A stretch of 64,000 bases of DNA, taken from assembly GCA_018389105.1 (NCBI GenBank), contig JACATO010001555.1, positions 124,001 through 188,000 on the forward strand, given 5' to 3'. This document shows positions 1 through 13,200 of the stretch, in pieces (position 1 is the stretch's first letter; the number at the start of each line of letters is the position of its first letter). The notes under the pieces were generated by a model, which made no database searches, was not told the DNA's origin, and saw only the letters and a program-made list of their open reading frames with translations. Origin of the DNA: Nautilus pompilius. Lineage: Eukaryota > Mollusca > Cephalopoda > Nautilida > Nautilidae. The translations under genes were made by a program, and so were the position numbers.

Positions 1-225
1 CCTTTTCTAGGTATCCTTGTTATGAAGAAGACACGTATATGTGTTAATCTATACGCAAGCTTTGTTACTATGAAGATAAATTCCTAAATTAGGCCAATGA
101 TAGGCACTAGCTGTTGCTCTAAATATGATGCTGACATAATTGGATAGTTTTCCAGGTTGTTTTGTATTCCTAGATAGCATCTCTAAAAGAAACTGTTTTC
201 AATAATTTATGATCTTCATCTTTAG
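1..225. other. Intron upstream of first visible exon
   Basis: AT-rich sequence ending in a pyrimidine-poor but usable acceptor (atctttag). I see no exon, repeat or signal here. Confidence 0.6.
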
Positions 226-1885
226 ATTCCCTGATCATATTAGAAATCTGGTTGATCGATGCAAATGATCCACTTTCAAAAGCAAATGGACTGGGTGCAC
301 ACTTCAAAGCTAATTTTCAGTTCAACAGTTTGGATGTTGTGGGTAAGTATGCTTTGGAAATTTGTCGTTTTTTAAATAAGAATTTTTTTAATATAGTATT
401 TATTATATTTTACATTGGTACGTTGTCCTGTACCAAATGCCAGCTCAATCACAAATTAAAAGAATTATTATCTTTTTGGTAATTTTACCATGGTTTAGTT
501 TGTGTTATAAATAAAGAAACTTGACTCTTTCAGCCAACAAAGAAACCATAATGGAAATAGTCAGCTTTTTGAAAGATATTGTTCCAAAGGCAGTACATAC
601 TCCAGTGCAAGAAAATGCCCAATCTCTAGCTTCTCAGGTAAGGTTCACTTTTTTTTAAAGTAGATAAACATAGGAGAATTGGTGTAGTAACAGAATTTTC
701 ACATCATCTATGATGATAAAATACCTAGTACATGTAATAAGCAATTACCTGACATCTTTGTTAATAATAGTTACAAAGTTGATAATAGTAGAGAAAGTAG
801 ATGGGAGATTGACATTTTTAGTTTCACAACTAGCAAGGGTGCCAAACCATAGTATTGAGTGATCAAGTTAATAATATAACTCTTGTCATCTCTGCAACAT
901 CAAAAAGGTAAAGTGGCACTGGCCATATTTATGGTTTGTTAAATTAACTAGGTTGTACTTTTTTTATATCTCAAGGTAATAAGGGAATTTCTGTTATGGC
1001 AGTAACTTTATTACTGATTGTCAAGAAAATCAATATTATAATGGAAAAATAAATTAATGACAAATCACGAGGATAAAATTAAGATGATTTAAACTAAATA
1101 AATTGTAGTTAGGGGAGACAAAAAAATAGTTTAGCTTCAATAGAGAAGATGGTAACTAGTGGAACACAGTTACATAGAATCTCATTGATTTATTGCCAAA
1201 CATGGTAGAAGCTTGCAAAAGATGGCTCATTCATGTACTGACAAACTAATATATTTCAATAGGCTGCTCAATTATTATGACAGTACTTTATAAGTTGTTT
1301 TGTGTTTTGAAAAGCTTTTTTTTTAAATTTACAAGTAAAAATTCTTAGAATTTGTTTAGAATTTTACCAAAAATATGCACTTAAAATTCTAAACACAGCA
1401 AATTGTGACTATAAACTTGAATTATTTCTTTTAATTTTTTGTAGTCTGACAAAAAATGAACACATTTGAGTTATGATTTTCCTCTTTTTGTCACATGAAG
1501 GTTAGAGTTAAAAAAAATTCAGTTATCATCGTTTTTTTGTTACAAATTTTGTTGAAAAATTGTTGTAGTATTTCTTTTTTAATATTGAATTTTGTTTTTT
1601 GTAATAACATTCAGAGAAGCCACAATTTTATTATTTTTTTTACTTGTTTTCCTTCAAGTTGTATGGTTGACTTTAGTCCTGAGAAAAAATTTTTAAATGA
1701 AGATATCCTTGACTGAGATATGCAATTTATTTTACAGACTATTTCTGGGAGAAGCACAAAACTTACTGCCAACTTCTATCGTCTAAGTGTGCTGTTGCTC
1801 AGAATTGACAATTCCTTTCCATTGAGATGTGCAAAAAAAATAGCCACAGTTACTGTATCTAGTGCTAAGATTAAAGCTGTGTTTG
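226..1885 (+). CDS. VPS13D: VPS13D exons 1-3 of the window (N-terminal rod)
   Basis: Exons 226-342, 534-637 and 1738-1885 encode window residues about 1-123. The sequence includes LEIWLIDANDPLSKANGLGA and NFYRLSVLLLRIDNS, which read as repeating beta-strand groove segments of the lipid-transfer rod. Each has a clean pyrimidine-AG acceptor and a gtaagt/gtaagg-type donor, and the leftover bases (G+CC, phase 0, G+AT) join without stops. The 225 bases before the first exon contain no further exon that I can see, so the protein start and chorein domain lie upstream. The VPS13D assignment of these three exons alone is weaker than for later exons, but continuity into exon 4 supports it. Confidence 0.8.
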
Positions 1886-4800
1886 GTAAGTGTCTTTGAA
1901 ATATTTCTCTGAGAGAGAGAAAAAAAACTAAAGTTGAAGAAGCTATTAATTAAGAAAAAGATAATTTACTTTTTTAAAGATAATTTTATTTGAACAGTAA
2001 ATAAAACAGATTGCAGATGATGGTTTATTACTTATCATTGTTATATGCCATGGGGTTTGTAATTATGCATCATATAGTTGTAATTGTCCCCTACTATGTT
2101 CAGATTTGCTGTTGCTATGATTGGTGCATAAATTAGGGATGTCTGACTTAGAAGGTATTAGCACTACTTATATTATAATTACAGAAAAAATATTTTAAAT
2201 TCTATTCATTGTTTTGATACAGATAAGGTATAGGGTACTGATGGTATCTAATCCAGATTATTAAAATTAACTTCTTAACCTATGCAGAATTTGAAGTAAT
2301 TAGGAAACACTGGGAATAGAATCAGATCTCGTGTTTAAAACTGAAATGCTCCATAATATAGCCATGTGTTGATATACTGTGATTGATTGTCTTGCAAGCA
2401 GTCAGAAAGTGCACACCTGTAGAAGGATTATAAAAGTTTAGGCAGTGATGTAATTGTAGTGTGGTGAATACTGTGATGGCTCGGAGGGAAAAATCTCTCA
2501 CAAAGTAGAAATCAAAATCTTAGCTAGTGAAGGCTACTCCATGTGGCAGATTGCAGCCTGACTTAATGTTTCAAAAGGAACTAACTGTTTGCAGAACTGA
2601 TACTGTTGACAATAGACACGACTGAGGAAGAAAGCCCAAACTCTTTAAAATTGATGCACCTCAGGGTATGTTCTATATGATAGATGGCAAGCCAGTAGAA
2701 ATTTTAAAAGACCTAGCTGCAAGTATGGTGGATAAAGCTTCTATAAGAACAGTAGGTTACGCATTTGTGCCGGATAGTCTCAATGGATGTGTAGCTACCT
2801 GAAAACCTTTGCCGAAGAGAGGTGACCAAACAGCCAGGCTGGAAGGGCAACAGAAATGAAACTGGGGGATGACCAAACCTGGAAGGTGGCGCAGTTTACA
2901 CATGAGTCCAAGTTAGAATTGTTTGGCAATAATCAAAAGTATTTTGTTCAAAGGTGGAGTAGTACGAAAGCTGGTACAGTAGCTACAACACGGATATTTG
3001 TATAAAAATAAGGTTTACTGACTGCCGACAGTTATGGGCAGTTTTCATTCATCATGCCATTATCTCAGGAAGGCATCTCATTGGGCTGGGATTCATCTTC
3101 CATTATGACATTGACCTCAAGCATATAGCCATTGTGGTGAACAAGTATCTAGAACATTAAAGAGGCTGATGGAACATGCTCAAAAATGTTTTGGCTTGCC
3201 CAAAGTTCTGATATTAGCAATATTGAGGCCATATGGAGTTATATGGCTGCCAAACACCTTAGATGAATTGTGGAAGCTGCTATGGGATATTTGTAAACAT
3301 TCCACAATCATACATTGATAACTTGTATGGAAGCAGGAAAACAAGGGGTACCATGATCTGTATATAAAGCAAAGGGCTACTGTATCAAATAGTGTCTTTC
3401 AGTTGCAATTACTCATTGTTTGTGCATATCTTTTGGTTTCTCTAATAATTTCCAATAGTGTGTGTTAAGACTTTCTGTTTACCTTTATCAAAACAAGTCT
3501 TGCTTAAGCGTAACCTTTGATTTATTTGACTTAAGTTTACAATGTTTATATTTGTTTTTTATTTATTTTAACTTTTTTTTTTTTTAGATGATGATGTACT
3601 GGTTCAGGGTTCTCTAGGAGGTTTTCACATTGTTGATGTTTCACCAAAGGCCACTAAACACTATAATATCTTGCAAGTTGGGAAAAAGTCATTATTTGAA
3701 GAACAAAATTCACCACTATTAGAAAGAAGCCATGCTTTCACTTTCCAGATAGAATTGGCCTTGAAGAAACCAACAGTTTTCTGGACTTCCTTTGTAAAAA
3801 GACAGTTATATGGCTTTGAAGAAGCTGAAAAAAATGATTGCAAAGTGTCTTTAAGTATGGCTTCTGTGTGTTACACCCACTCACCAAAGTTCTTGAAGGA
3901 GTTATCAGAATGTGTCTCTGAATTTAAGGATTATACCATGGAAGTCGCTTCTACAATTCGACAAGCTGCAAGTGAAGTGGCCAAAAGTTTAGTTGCAAAA
4001 AAGTCAGATCACTCTAATCCAGGCACCATTGGCAGCACAGATTCTGTACATGGTTGCATGTCATGGAGGTCAGAAAGCATTGCATCTGAAGCTGTTATAT
4101 TAGAAACAGATATTACATCTGCTGAGGAGTCGGACTTTGAGTCAAGATACCACATTGTCTTTAATGCTACATTAGAGACTCCAGTTGTATTTTTGCCAAA
4201 GACACCAGAAAGTTCTGACCTTCTAATGGCATGTTTGGGACAAACATCCTTTAGAAATTCTTCATCACAGAATCTGTCATTTCAAAATATCAAAGACCAG
4301 ATCACCATAGAAGTATACAAAATGAACCTGTATCATTTGAACTTAGATGAGTTTGACATTTATGATATTGTTTTTAGTTCTGAAAACTTCAATCTGGCCA
4401 AGCTGTTTGGTCATGCTGAATTTAAAAAATGTATGCCGGTTTTGCATGATACTAATGTAGAGATTATTGTCAACATTCCTGAGTACAAAGTGCCATATAT
4501 TAACTCAGAACTTGAAGTAAGCCAAGAAGATTTCCAGATAAATGAACCAGCATCTCTAATGAATGTATATTTTAGAGTAACTTCTCATTTCAAGCTGGTT
4601 CTGGTAAAATCTGTTTACAAACAGATTCTTCAGACTTTGGACAATCTCACATTCCAAGACACTGAGCTAACAGATATTTCTAAAGAAATAAATGTTGACA
4701 TACCAGACTTCAATGATATCCTTGAGTCCAGCATATCTGCACTTAAACCAGATGCTGCTCTGTCAAGTCATGATTTAGCAAAACCACCCAGCAGCTTTGT

Positions 4801-7203
4801 TCCTGAAAATAGTGCTCAATTGTTTTGGGCAATTCAAGCAACATTTGAAGTACCATTATTTATCGTTGAGATAAATGTTGATTTTGGAGAGAATCCCAAG
4901 CAGGGTTTGGTTGAACTCAAGCTGCATGAATTTGTTATGGCCTATGAGAAGACTGAACAGTACATGTATACCTGTGACCTCTCTCTAGGGTCCCTGACAA
5001 TGGTTGATCTACTAATGAGCCCTTCCTCAAAGCATTACAAGCTGATGGTTTCATCACATAAAAAAGATACAAACAGAGATGCAGAACGAACATCAGTGTA
5101 CTCTGTATCTTGTCCTACAAACTCCATCGTCACTCCTGATCCAGCCATGCCGCCATCTTTACCCTCAAATCTTTGTGAAGAAAATGTCTTTGCTTTTACC
5201 ATACCACAGAAAAGGACTGATCTCACTCAAACTCATTCCAGAATGGATAGGAAAAAAAAGAGGTTACTTTTTATTTTGTTTTTGTTGCATATTTTACCAT
5301 TTTTTTTATCACTTTGTGAAATTTGTGATAGTAAAATATATTTAATCTCTCCTTTTTTCCTGAAGCAAATTTACATGCTTTACAAGCCACTGACATACTC
5401 TGATGATGATTGTTAACTTGGTTGGCAGATCTGTGCAAGACTGGAAGAAAGTCTTTTTCTTTTAAAATGTGTAAAATATCTGTGCATACCACAGAATTTT
5501 TTACAATTTATTCTTCTGTTCCTTGTTTTGTTATCGTTTCATTAATATTTTTAAAAGTGGACCATTTTAAAAATGAATTTAAAAACAAACACGATCTTGT
5601 TTCACCGTTTCAATTTAGTTTATCTTTCTGTGGCAATAATTATTTTCTTAAGTGTATGTTTTAGGTTAAATATTTAGAAAATGGGGGGGAAATTACTGCT
5701 TAACTAATGTAGAGAAAAACGTGTAATGACTTTTTAAAAAATGATGCCTTTTATACTAAGTAACTTAGATGTAAAAATCCGAATTTTAAAAAAAAAAAAC
5801 AAGCAGTGTTGGGGTGAAAGAAAAACCATTACTGTACATAGATCATCTGTGGGCTATCGTTGACCAATCCCTACGAAAGTGTGTCTGTAAACTCATTTCT
5901 CTAGACTCCCTACTACAGGTTGTTTAAAAAATGGGCTACAGTTCCACAGACCAGGGTTGCTGATCTCATTTCAGTATGTTGCTGCCTTGCATAAGTAGAG
6001 GGTTTCCCCACAAAGTATTAACCCCACCAGTGCTAAGTATGGTTCTAGTATAAACAGGTGTTCTTTCAAACTTGGCTGTGTGTCTACAACTATAGACATT
6101 CCTGATTGGGTTTCATTGTGCCATAGTCGGCAAGTATCACCAACCCTGCACCTTGTAAGCAGTGGTACTTCTAACTTCAGAAAATCTACTTCGAGAGAGA
6201 GAGTGTGTGTGTGTGTAGGAGCATTCATAAGATGCTGATTTATTGTGGTGGTGATTTTTTCCACTGAGATAACCAGTATTTAATTTATTTTTAATTTTAT
6301 GTAAAGGAGACAAGATGATGATTATCCACTGACACCACCATCTTCGCCATGTGGACCAGAGAAGAATCTGACTGCTGATCCATTGGTACATTTCTACATG
6401 CGTATGGTAGACAAGAAATACCAGGAGTTTGAAAGTGTCTACAAAGGAGTAAGTACTGAATTGTAGCCATGTTTGTGATACATGTAAAGACTGTATTCTC
6501 TTTATAGCCCTTGCTTGTTACTCTCTATTATAAACTTTGTTTTTTATTTCTGTTTGTTGTTTTTTTCCAATTTTTTTTGTAGATTTCATTTGTATAATTT
6601 TAGAAAAACACGATTTGATAGTACATAAATTACATGCATATATTTTCTAATATGCGAAAAAAAGACTTCTAAATTTATAATCACTTTCATTTAGTCTACA
6701 TTCTTATAAATGACATTAATATTTTAGGGTGATTAACTGCCATTTCAATCAAAAGTAATTCTAAAACAAATTCAAGTTTAGCCACAATTTTTAGGACTGC
6801 AAGCTGAAGGTGCTGAAATCTGTTTACTTCATTCTCTTAGATTAACAGATTTATTGATGTCCAGTTCAACTGCCTAGATACAACAATTAACTTGCAGACG
6901 TTGGTGATGCTTCTTGACTTTTTTGATCTGGGTTCTAACGTTGCTGATGTATATCCTTCAAAGAGCAGGAGTTCACAGAGAGTTACAGTATCACAAGCAG
7001 AAGGTAAAACAATCAATCCAACAAGATCTTTTATATTTGTATGTAGATTATTATTTGAGTCTCTACTTAAAATCATTTTGAGAATGTTTTCTTTTATTTT
7101 TAATTTTAAGATTTAATAATTTCATTTCCAGTAGTAGTATTACAGATATTTTGTGTTAAAATTGATTGATGCCAGCCAAATATTTAAAAGTATTTACATT
7201 GAG

Positions 7204-7243
<40 letters not shown>

Positions 7244-10200
7244 CAGATGAAGAAGTTACAATCTCCACTGAAATGAAGTTAAGTGTGGAGAGCCTCACAC
7301 TGATTTTCAATAAGCCGGAATATGAACTAGCAAAGGCCAACATTTCGGGTCTCCAGTCAAATCTCCTTGTGAAATGTGGTACCTACATGGTGGAAGGACA
7401 ACTTAAAAGCATCTCTCTCCTTGATCAGTCACCATATGGCTACTTGTTTCGAGAAAAGTTTATAACTGTGGGAGATAAAGCCTTAACCTTTGATTTCTTT
7501 GTGTAAGTTAAATAATATTTGGACTTTATTATTTTGTTTAATAGCTTTTTAATGTTTTATTTTTGCTCTTGAAATTCCCCGTCAGATAGTTAAAACAAAA
7601 AATGTGCAATATTGTTTGTTTTTTTTCCTGTCATTGTTAGTGAAATCTCTTATTTACAGTAGTATGCTTTCTTTGCTTACACAGAATTAACTCATTTAAA
7701 CAATATGGTATTTTTATTTCAAGATATGGATCCAGTTCAGACTGGAAACTGGTAGCTGAAAACATACTGCCTGTGAGAATGAGATGTTTCTAGCTTAATA
7801 GTCACAGATTAAACTGTTGACCATTTTTTAAATCAGCAAAAATTATAGCAGAATACTAAACTAAGAGAAACACGGATAGCTTGGCATCTAAAACAAAAAA
7901 AAAAAAACTAAATAAAAGGTATTATTATTTACTTTGTCTTGCATGTACAAAATATTTGAGTGAAATGCTATGAATATTTTTAAACAACAGCGGTCACATT
8001 TGGTAGTCTTGAAGTAACTTCAACTACTGGCTCACTTCCTGGATTTTCACCTTGAACGTATCTGCTTTAAACATTTGGGAACGGAAAGCATACTAACATG
8101 AAAAAATAGTAACTTTATGCCAAGTTTCTTTTACATTTTTAAAAAAGCTCAGAATAATCTACTGTGGTGATCACGGTTACTCAAATGCAGGCAAACAAAT
8201 GGATTTCTGATGTGTGTATCCTGCATAAAGTCACTTTCCGGTGTTTTGTGTGGACACTAAAATCCTGTCTGCTAACAAGCATTTTGGATCTGGGAAACTG
8301 ACTTGACAGCCATTAATTTTATTGCACACCATGTTAGCTACATCTTGCCTTTGTTTTTATACCCATAAATGAGTATGTATTTGTGATTAACATTTTAACT
8401 TACTGTAATTTTCTTAATTGGCAGTCATGCAAACTTATGAAACTATATCCTTGTCAATGCATGTTTTCCTGTTTTCTATTTTAGATTTAAAACCTATGAT
8501 TTTGGTATTTGGTCATGTGTAGTAACTTTGACAAAATATATTTTAAATTCCACTGCCTCCAGATTTCAGTGCCCAGTATACTGCAAAAGTAAACACAACT
8601 CTAGAAATTTGTGAATTTTGTTTTCTCAAGTTTAATATCTAATATTTAAAAGTGATCCTCATTTATCTGTTTTAAATAAAACTCTTCCCCTCCCCCCTTC
8701 TCTTTTTTTTTTTTTTTTTGTTATAGGTATACTATTCCAGACCTAAACTTAAAGAGGAATTTTGATACGAAGTTAACGCTTCGCATGGCGACTGTCCAGT
8801 ACACCCACACTAATCGGTTTCAAGCAGAGATGCTTGCATTCTGTCTGCATTTTTTGCAACTTCAGGACGTGGTGGGAAGAATTCGTGCTGTGTCTGCAGG
8901 GAAAGAGGTAAAACAATTTGTGCGCACAAATACGACGAAAAACATGGTAGCTGGACTTTATGCCGACAAACGGATAAATGGACAGAGAATCATATTTTAC
9001 ACGTTTTCTTGTGTGAAATATTTTTGTCAAATATTTTAGATATGATAGTTTTTTTTAATGTTTCAACTTCTCACTTTACTTTCGTACATTCAGACAACAA
9101 AGACTAAATACAGGCAGTCCCCACTATACGTCTGCTGAAAATAATAATAGCCCATCATTGAAGCATAGAGCTACTCTTGATAGACAGTTTGTTGTATGCT
9201 TGGGTCTCCTTGACCACTACTTGCTGGCGCTCTCAAATTTCTCTGTTTCCAGAGTCCACTCACTTTCCAAGCGGGTTGGCACTATGGAGTTTGTTGAATC
9301 CAAAAAAGGTGTCAGGAAGCTTCTGTGTGAAGGCTATAACTATGTTATTGACAGAGAAAGAGATCGGCAAACTTACTGGAGATGTGAAAAGCAGAAAGGC
9401 TGCAGCGGGAGGCTGAAGACAATCGATGATGTCATCTAGGGTACTCCATCGGAACACACACATACACCAGATACAGAACACATTTATGCTCTAAGAGCTA
9501 TACACGAAGTGGAGCAATGAGTTGGACAATCTGAGGAAGCTATTAGTAACATCATACACAATTGTGCAGCAAAGGAAGAATGATTAGATGAAAGAGAACA
9601 ACCCTGATAGTGACAATATAAGTAAAGACCTAAAACTCATGACCAGAGGAGGAACCATTTTTGGCATTGGAAAATGAGCAAGTGGTCATACTAACAACAT
9701 CTAAAAATCTACCTCTTGTCCACTATTTGACCATGCACCTTTAGCAACAACCCAACTGTACACTGTCCATGTTGTTATTGACAAAACCCACGCTCTGCCC
9801 TTGGTGAACTGTGTAACAAAGAACAGAAATGAGGACACAAAACAACATAGTTACATGAAGAACGTTAGAAACATGAATCCTGAGTCAATTACAGTTGACT
9901 TTGAATGAGCAATACTAACTGCATCAGAAAGTATTTTCCAACCACCACAATTTTTGGATGCTTTTTCCTCTTCACTCAGTGTTTATGATGCGATATTCAG
10001 TCTCTTGGACTGCGAGCGTAGTATATGGAACCAGAAAATGCTCTACTGACTAAAGTTATACAGGCACTTGCATTTGTTCCACCAAATGATATCATTGACA
10101 TGTTTAATGCTCTGATGACTCTCTCGATAATGAAACGGATGAAAGAATAGCAGACTTTTTTACCAATTTTGAGAGCACTTGGCTCGGTATTGTTACTCAA

Positions 10201-13200
10201 GGGAGACGAGAGCAACCCATGTTTGAGAATTAGATGTGGAACATCAAAAGCAAAGTTCAAGACAATCTGCCCTGAACCAGTAATTCTCTGGAAGACTGGC
10301 ACTGAGCTTTCAATCAACGAATGGCAATCGCACACCCATCAATTTGTAGGCTTGTCACGAAACTAAGGAAAGAAAAAGCCAGTAATGAAATTTTGGCTGA
10401 GCAGGCTACAGTGGGATTGAACACAAAGTCACAACATCATTAATAATAATTTGAAGACACTAGTTGCCAACTATGCCAATGAAAACAAACTTGCATATCT
10501 GAGGGCAATTGCTCATAATTTTTGACTGGTATGATTTTAATTCTCTATGATTAACTGCAATAAATTTCCTACATAATTTATTACATTTCTATCGTTATTT
10601 CAGAATGTTTGTGTTGATCCGGTTTTTTTGTTCTGTTTGTAATAAATTATTTGTGTATTATTATATTCTATTTCTTTTTGTCGGCATAACGTCTGTCGGC
10701 ATATCATCCGCACATGCAAAAATATCTATTTTAACTGGTCAGGTGGCGCTGTTTTGTTTATTGCTAAAAAAATGTAAAAAACGGATTTTTTAAAATTTCT
10801 TCTTGAAAAAAAAAATTCTGCAGTAAAATGTTTGTAAATGTATTTTTTTAGATGCTGATAAACTTTTAGCCCCTCCAGGCAATACATGAAAAGTACAAAT
10901 GGAAAAATAATTGTATATAGCTTAGATTGCTACTCTCTCCAGTTTTTCATATTAAAAAATATAATTTTTCTTGTATTAACACGGATTATAAACTCTGTAG
11001 TGACTTTAAAAAAGGGGTTTTGTTTGAAATTCCATTTTATTCATGTAAAAGCAATCTCTAGAAAATAGGTGTAACTTGTAAACTATATTAAGAGAAGAAG
11101 TTGGTTGATGAAACTTTTCAAATTAATTTACTGCTATATTTTTTTACACTGGATCTTTTATAATCAGAAAAGTGAAAATTTGAATTTAATATATTATTTT
11201 ACAGGTAAGTGATGCAGTCCCCCGAGCATCCAGAATCTTGATGGACATTGAAGCTGAAAGTCCAGTCATTCTTCTTCCTAACAGTTACAAAACCACAAAT
11301 GTTCTTGTAGTAGAACTAGGCAGACTGAAAGTGATCAACACTTTTCTTTTTGATGGTGATCCTAAAACAATCAGAAATCAGCAAAATGAAAACTTACAAG
11401 AAAGGCAGTCACTATTTGACTCTATTGACAATTTCCAGTCATACTGTCAAATGCCTTTAAACCCAGGAAGCTGTGCTTGTTTACTTAATGTCGTGTCAGT
11501 GGCTCTGACAGATATGGACTTGTATTCTGCTGAACGTGTTCTCAAACCTGATCAAAGAACTCACCATCAGGATGTTTCACAGTATAAAATACAGAAAGAA
11601 GTAAGTGCAATGTTGCTTTAAGGTTTGGTCATTTGATGGTAAGTGTTTATTCTATTTTCAAATAAAGGAGACACCAAATTAAGATTTTTGACACATCCAG
11701 TTTGATAACTGGATCATTGCATAATCTTAATTGAAGAAATATGATTGGTTAATCAGACCTCCTGACACAAAACAAAGGTTTAGGTCTGGTATCATGCTTT
11801 TATGCAGGCAGATATTTTGAGCTGACCATACTTAAACTGTTACTATAATAATAATTTTATTACACATATATATACTGAGTAAAGTCCTCTGATACTTTTT
11901 ATTAAATGAACAAACTCTGTCAAAAAGTGACTATGCATCTGGAAAAAAAACTATTTAAATATATTCGTATGCACGGGGTTACAGGTCAAACATTGTAAGT
12001 AAATGCATTGGACTTGCATTAATATACACAGTAGGTGTCATTAGAGAGTATTTTTAAAAATAATTGCTGGTAGTTGGATTAAATAATGCATAATTGTTAG
12101 TGAAAAAAGAAGTTTTTATTTGTATTAGTACACTGTCTGATGTTAAATTGGACAGTAAATGTAATGTGGATGTGTTTTGATAATCCATAAGCCTTAAGAA
12201 CAAGAGTTAAATAAGCGGTTGCATATAGAAAAAAGTCAAAAATGTCTATCGGTGTTAATTTTGTAAACAATAAAAATAATAATTTTAAAGAGAGTAGAGA
12301 AATTATTGTGTTGTATGTATTGTTAAGAAGACAGCAAATCTGTTAATTTTGAATCTGGTGTAGATTTTAATTCAGTACAAAATAAGTTGAAAGCTTTTAG
12401 TAAGAGAAGATGATTTGAATTGTAGATTGATTGATTTTACAGAATAATTATCTTAGACATTAATTTCTGGATAATTTTCTTATTATTGTTGTTTAATTTT
12501 ATTCAGTAACTATGCATTTAAGTCTGAACCAGTATTTTTATTTTGAGGGCAGGCTGGGTGAGTGAAGCAACAATTTATATATTGTACTATTTCGGGAAAA
12601 TTTTTCAGCCAAATAATTTTTCGCAGAAATAGATAATTAAAAACTTGAGTATCAGGGCTGGGTTTTTTAAAACAAATTTTGCTTTGAACTATGAAACGCA
12701 TTTAGCACAGTTTATGCCATAGAATGGCGTATGAATTTATTATTTATTCATGCTTAAACAAATAATTTCTTCAGATCTGATGAGAAAAATTAATTCTAAA
12801 ACTTTCTTTACAAATGCTTTGCATTAATCAGTACTAGAAGCGTAATGGTTTTTTTTCTTCTAGTTTATTATGTAACATCTCATAGTGCTTTACATCCTTT
12901 ATTCTAATTTTTCTACTTGGTTTTTGTTTTCTTTTGAAGAACAAAGGAAAACTTCTGAAAGACAAGTGCATGCTGAAGTTGCAAATAGAACAAAACTTAG
13001 ATTCTAGGAGAAGTCATTCAGCACCCGACTGGAATATTTGTGGTGCTTTATCATCAGTACACTGTTCTTTAGATGTGGATCAGTACAAGCTGCTGCGGGG
13101 TTTCCTTCAGTATAACTTGGGAGAAGCTTTGGAAGAGTTTCAGACTCCTTTGATTGCTCATTTACAGCATCCAAATGACCTGGTAACTTATATTTTTTTG

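Noticed and set aside
5263-5416. Continuation of exon 4 to the stop at 5416 as a terminal exon
   Set aside because: The extension is hydrophobic and unlike VPS13, and the protein clearly continues in frame from exon 5 onward.
8908-9036. In-frame read-through of exon 8
   Set aside because: A standard donor is present at 8908 and the protein continues cleanly at exon 9; the read-through has no similarity to VPS13D.
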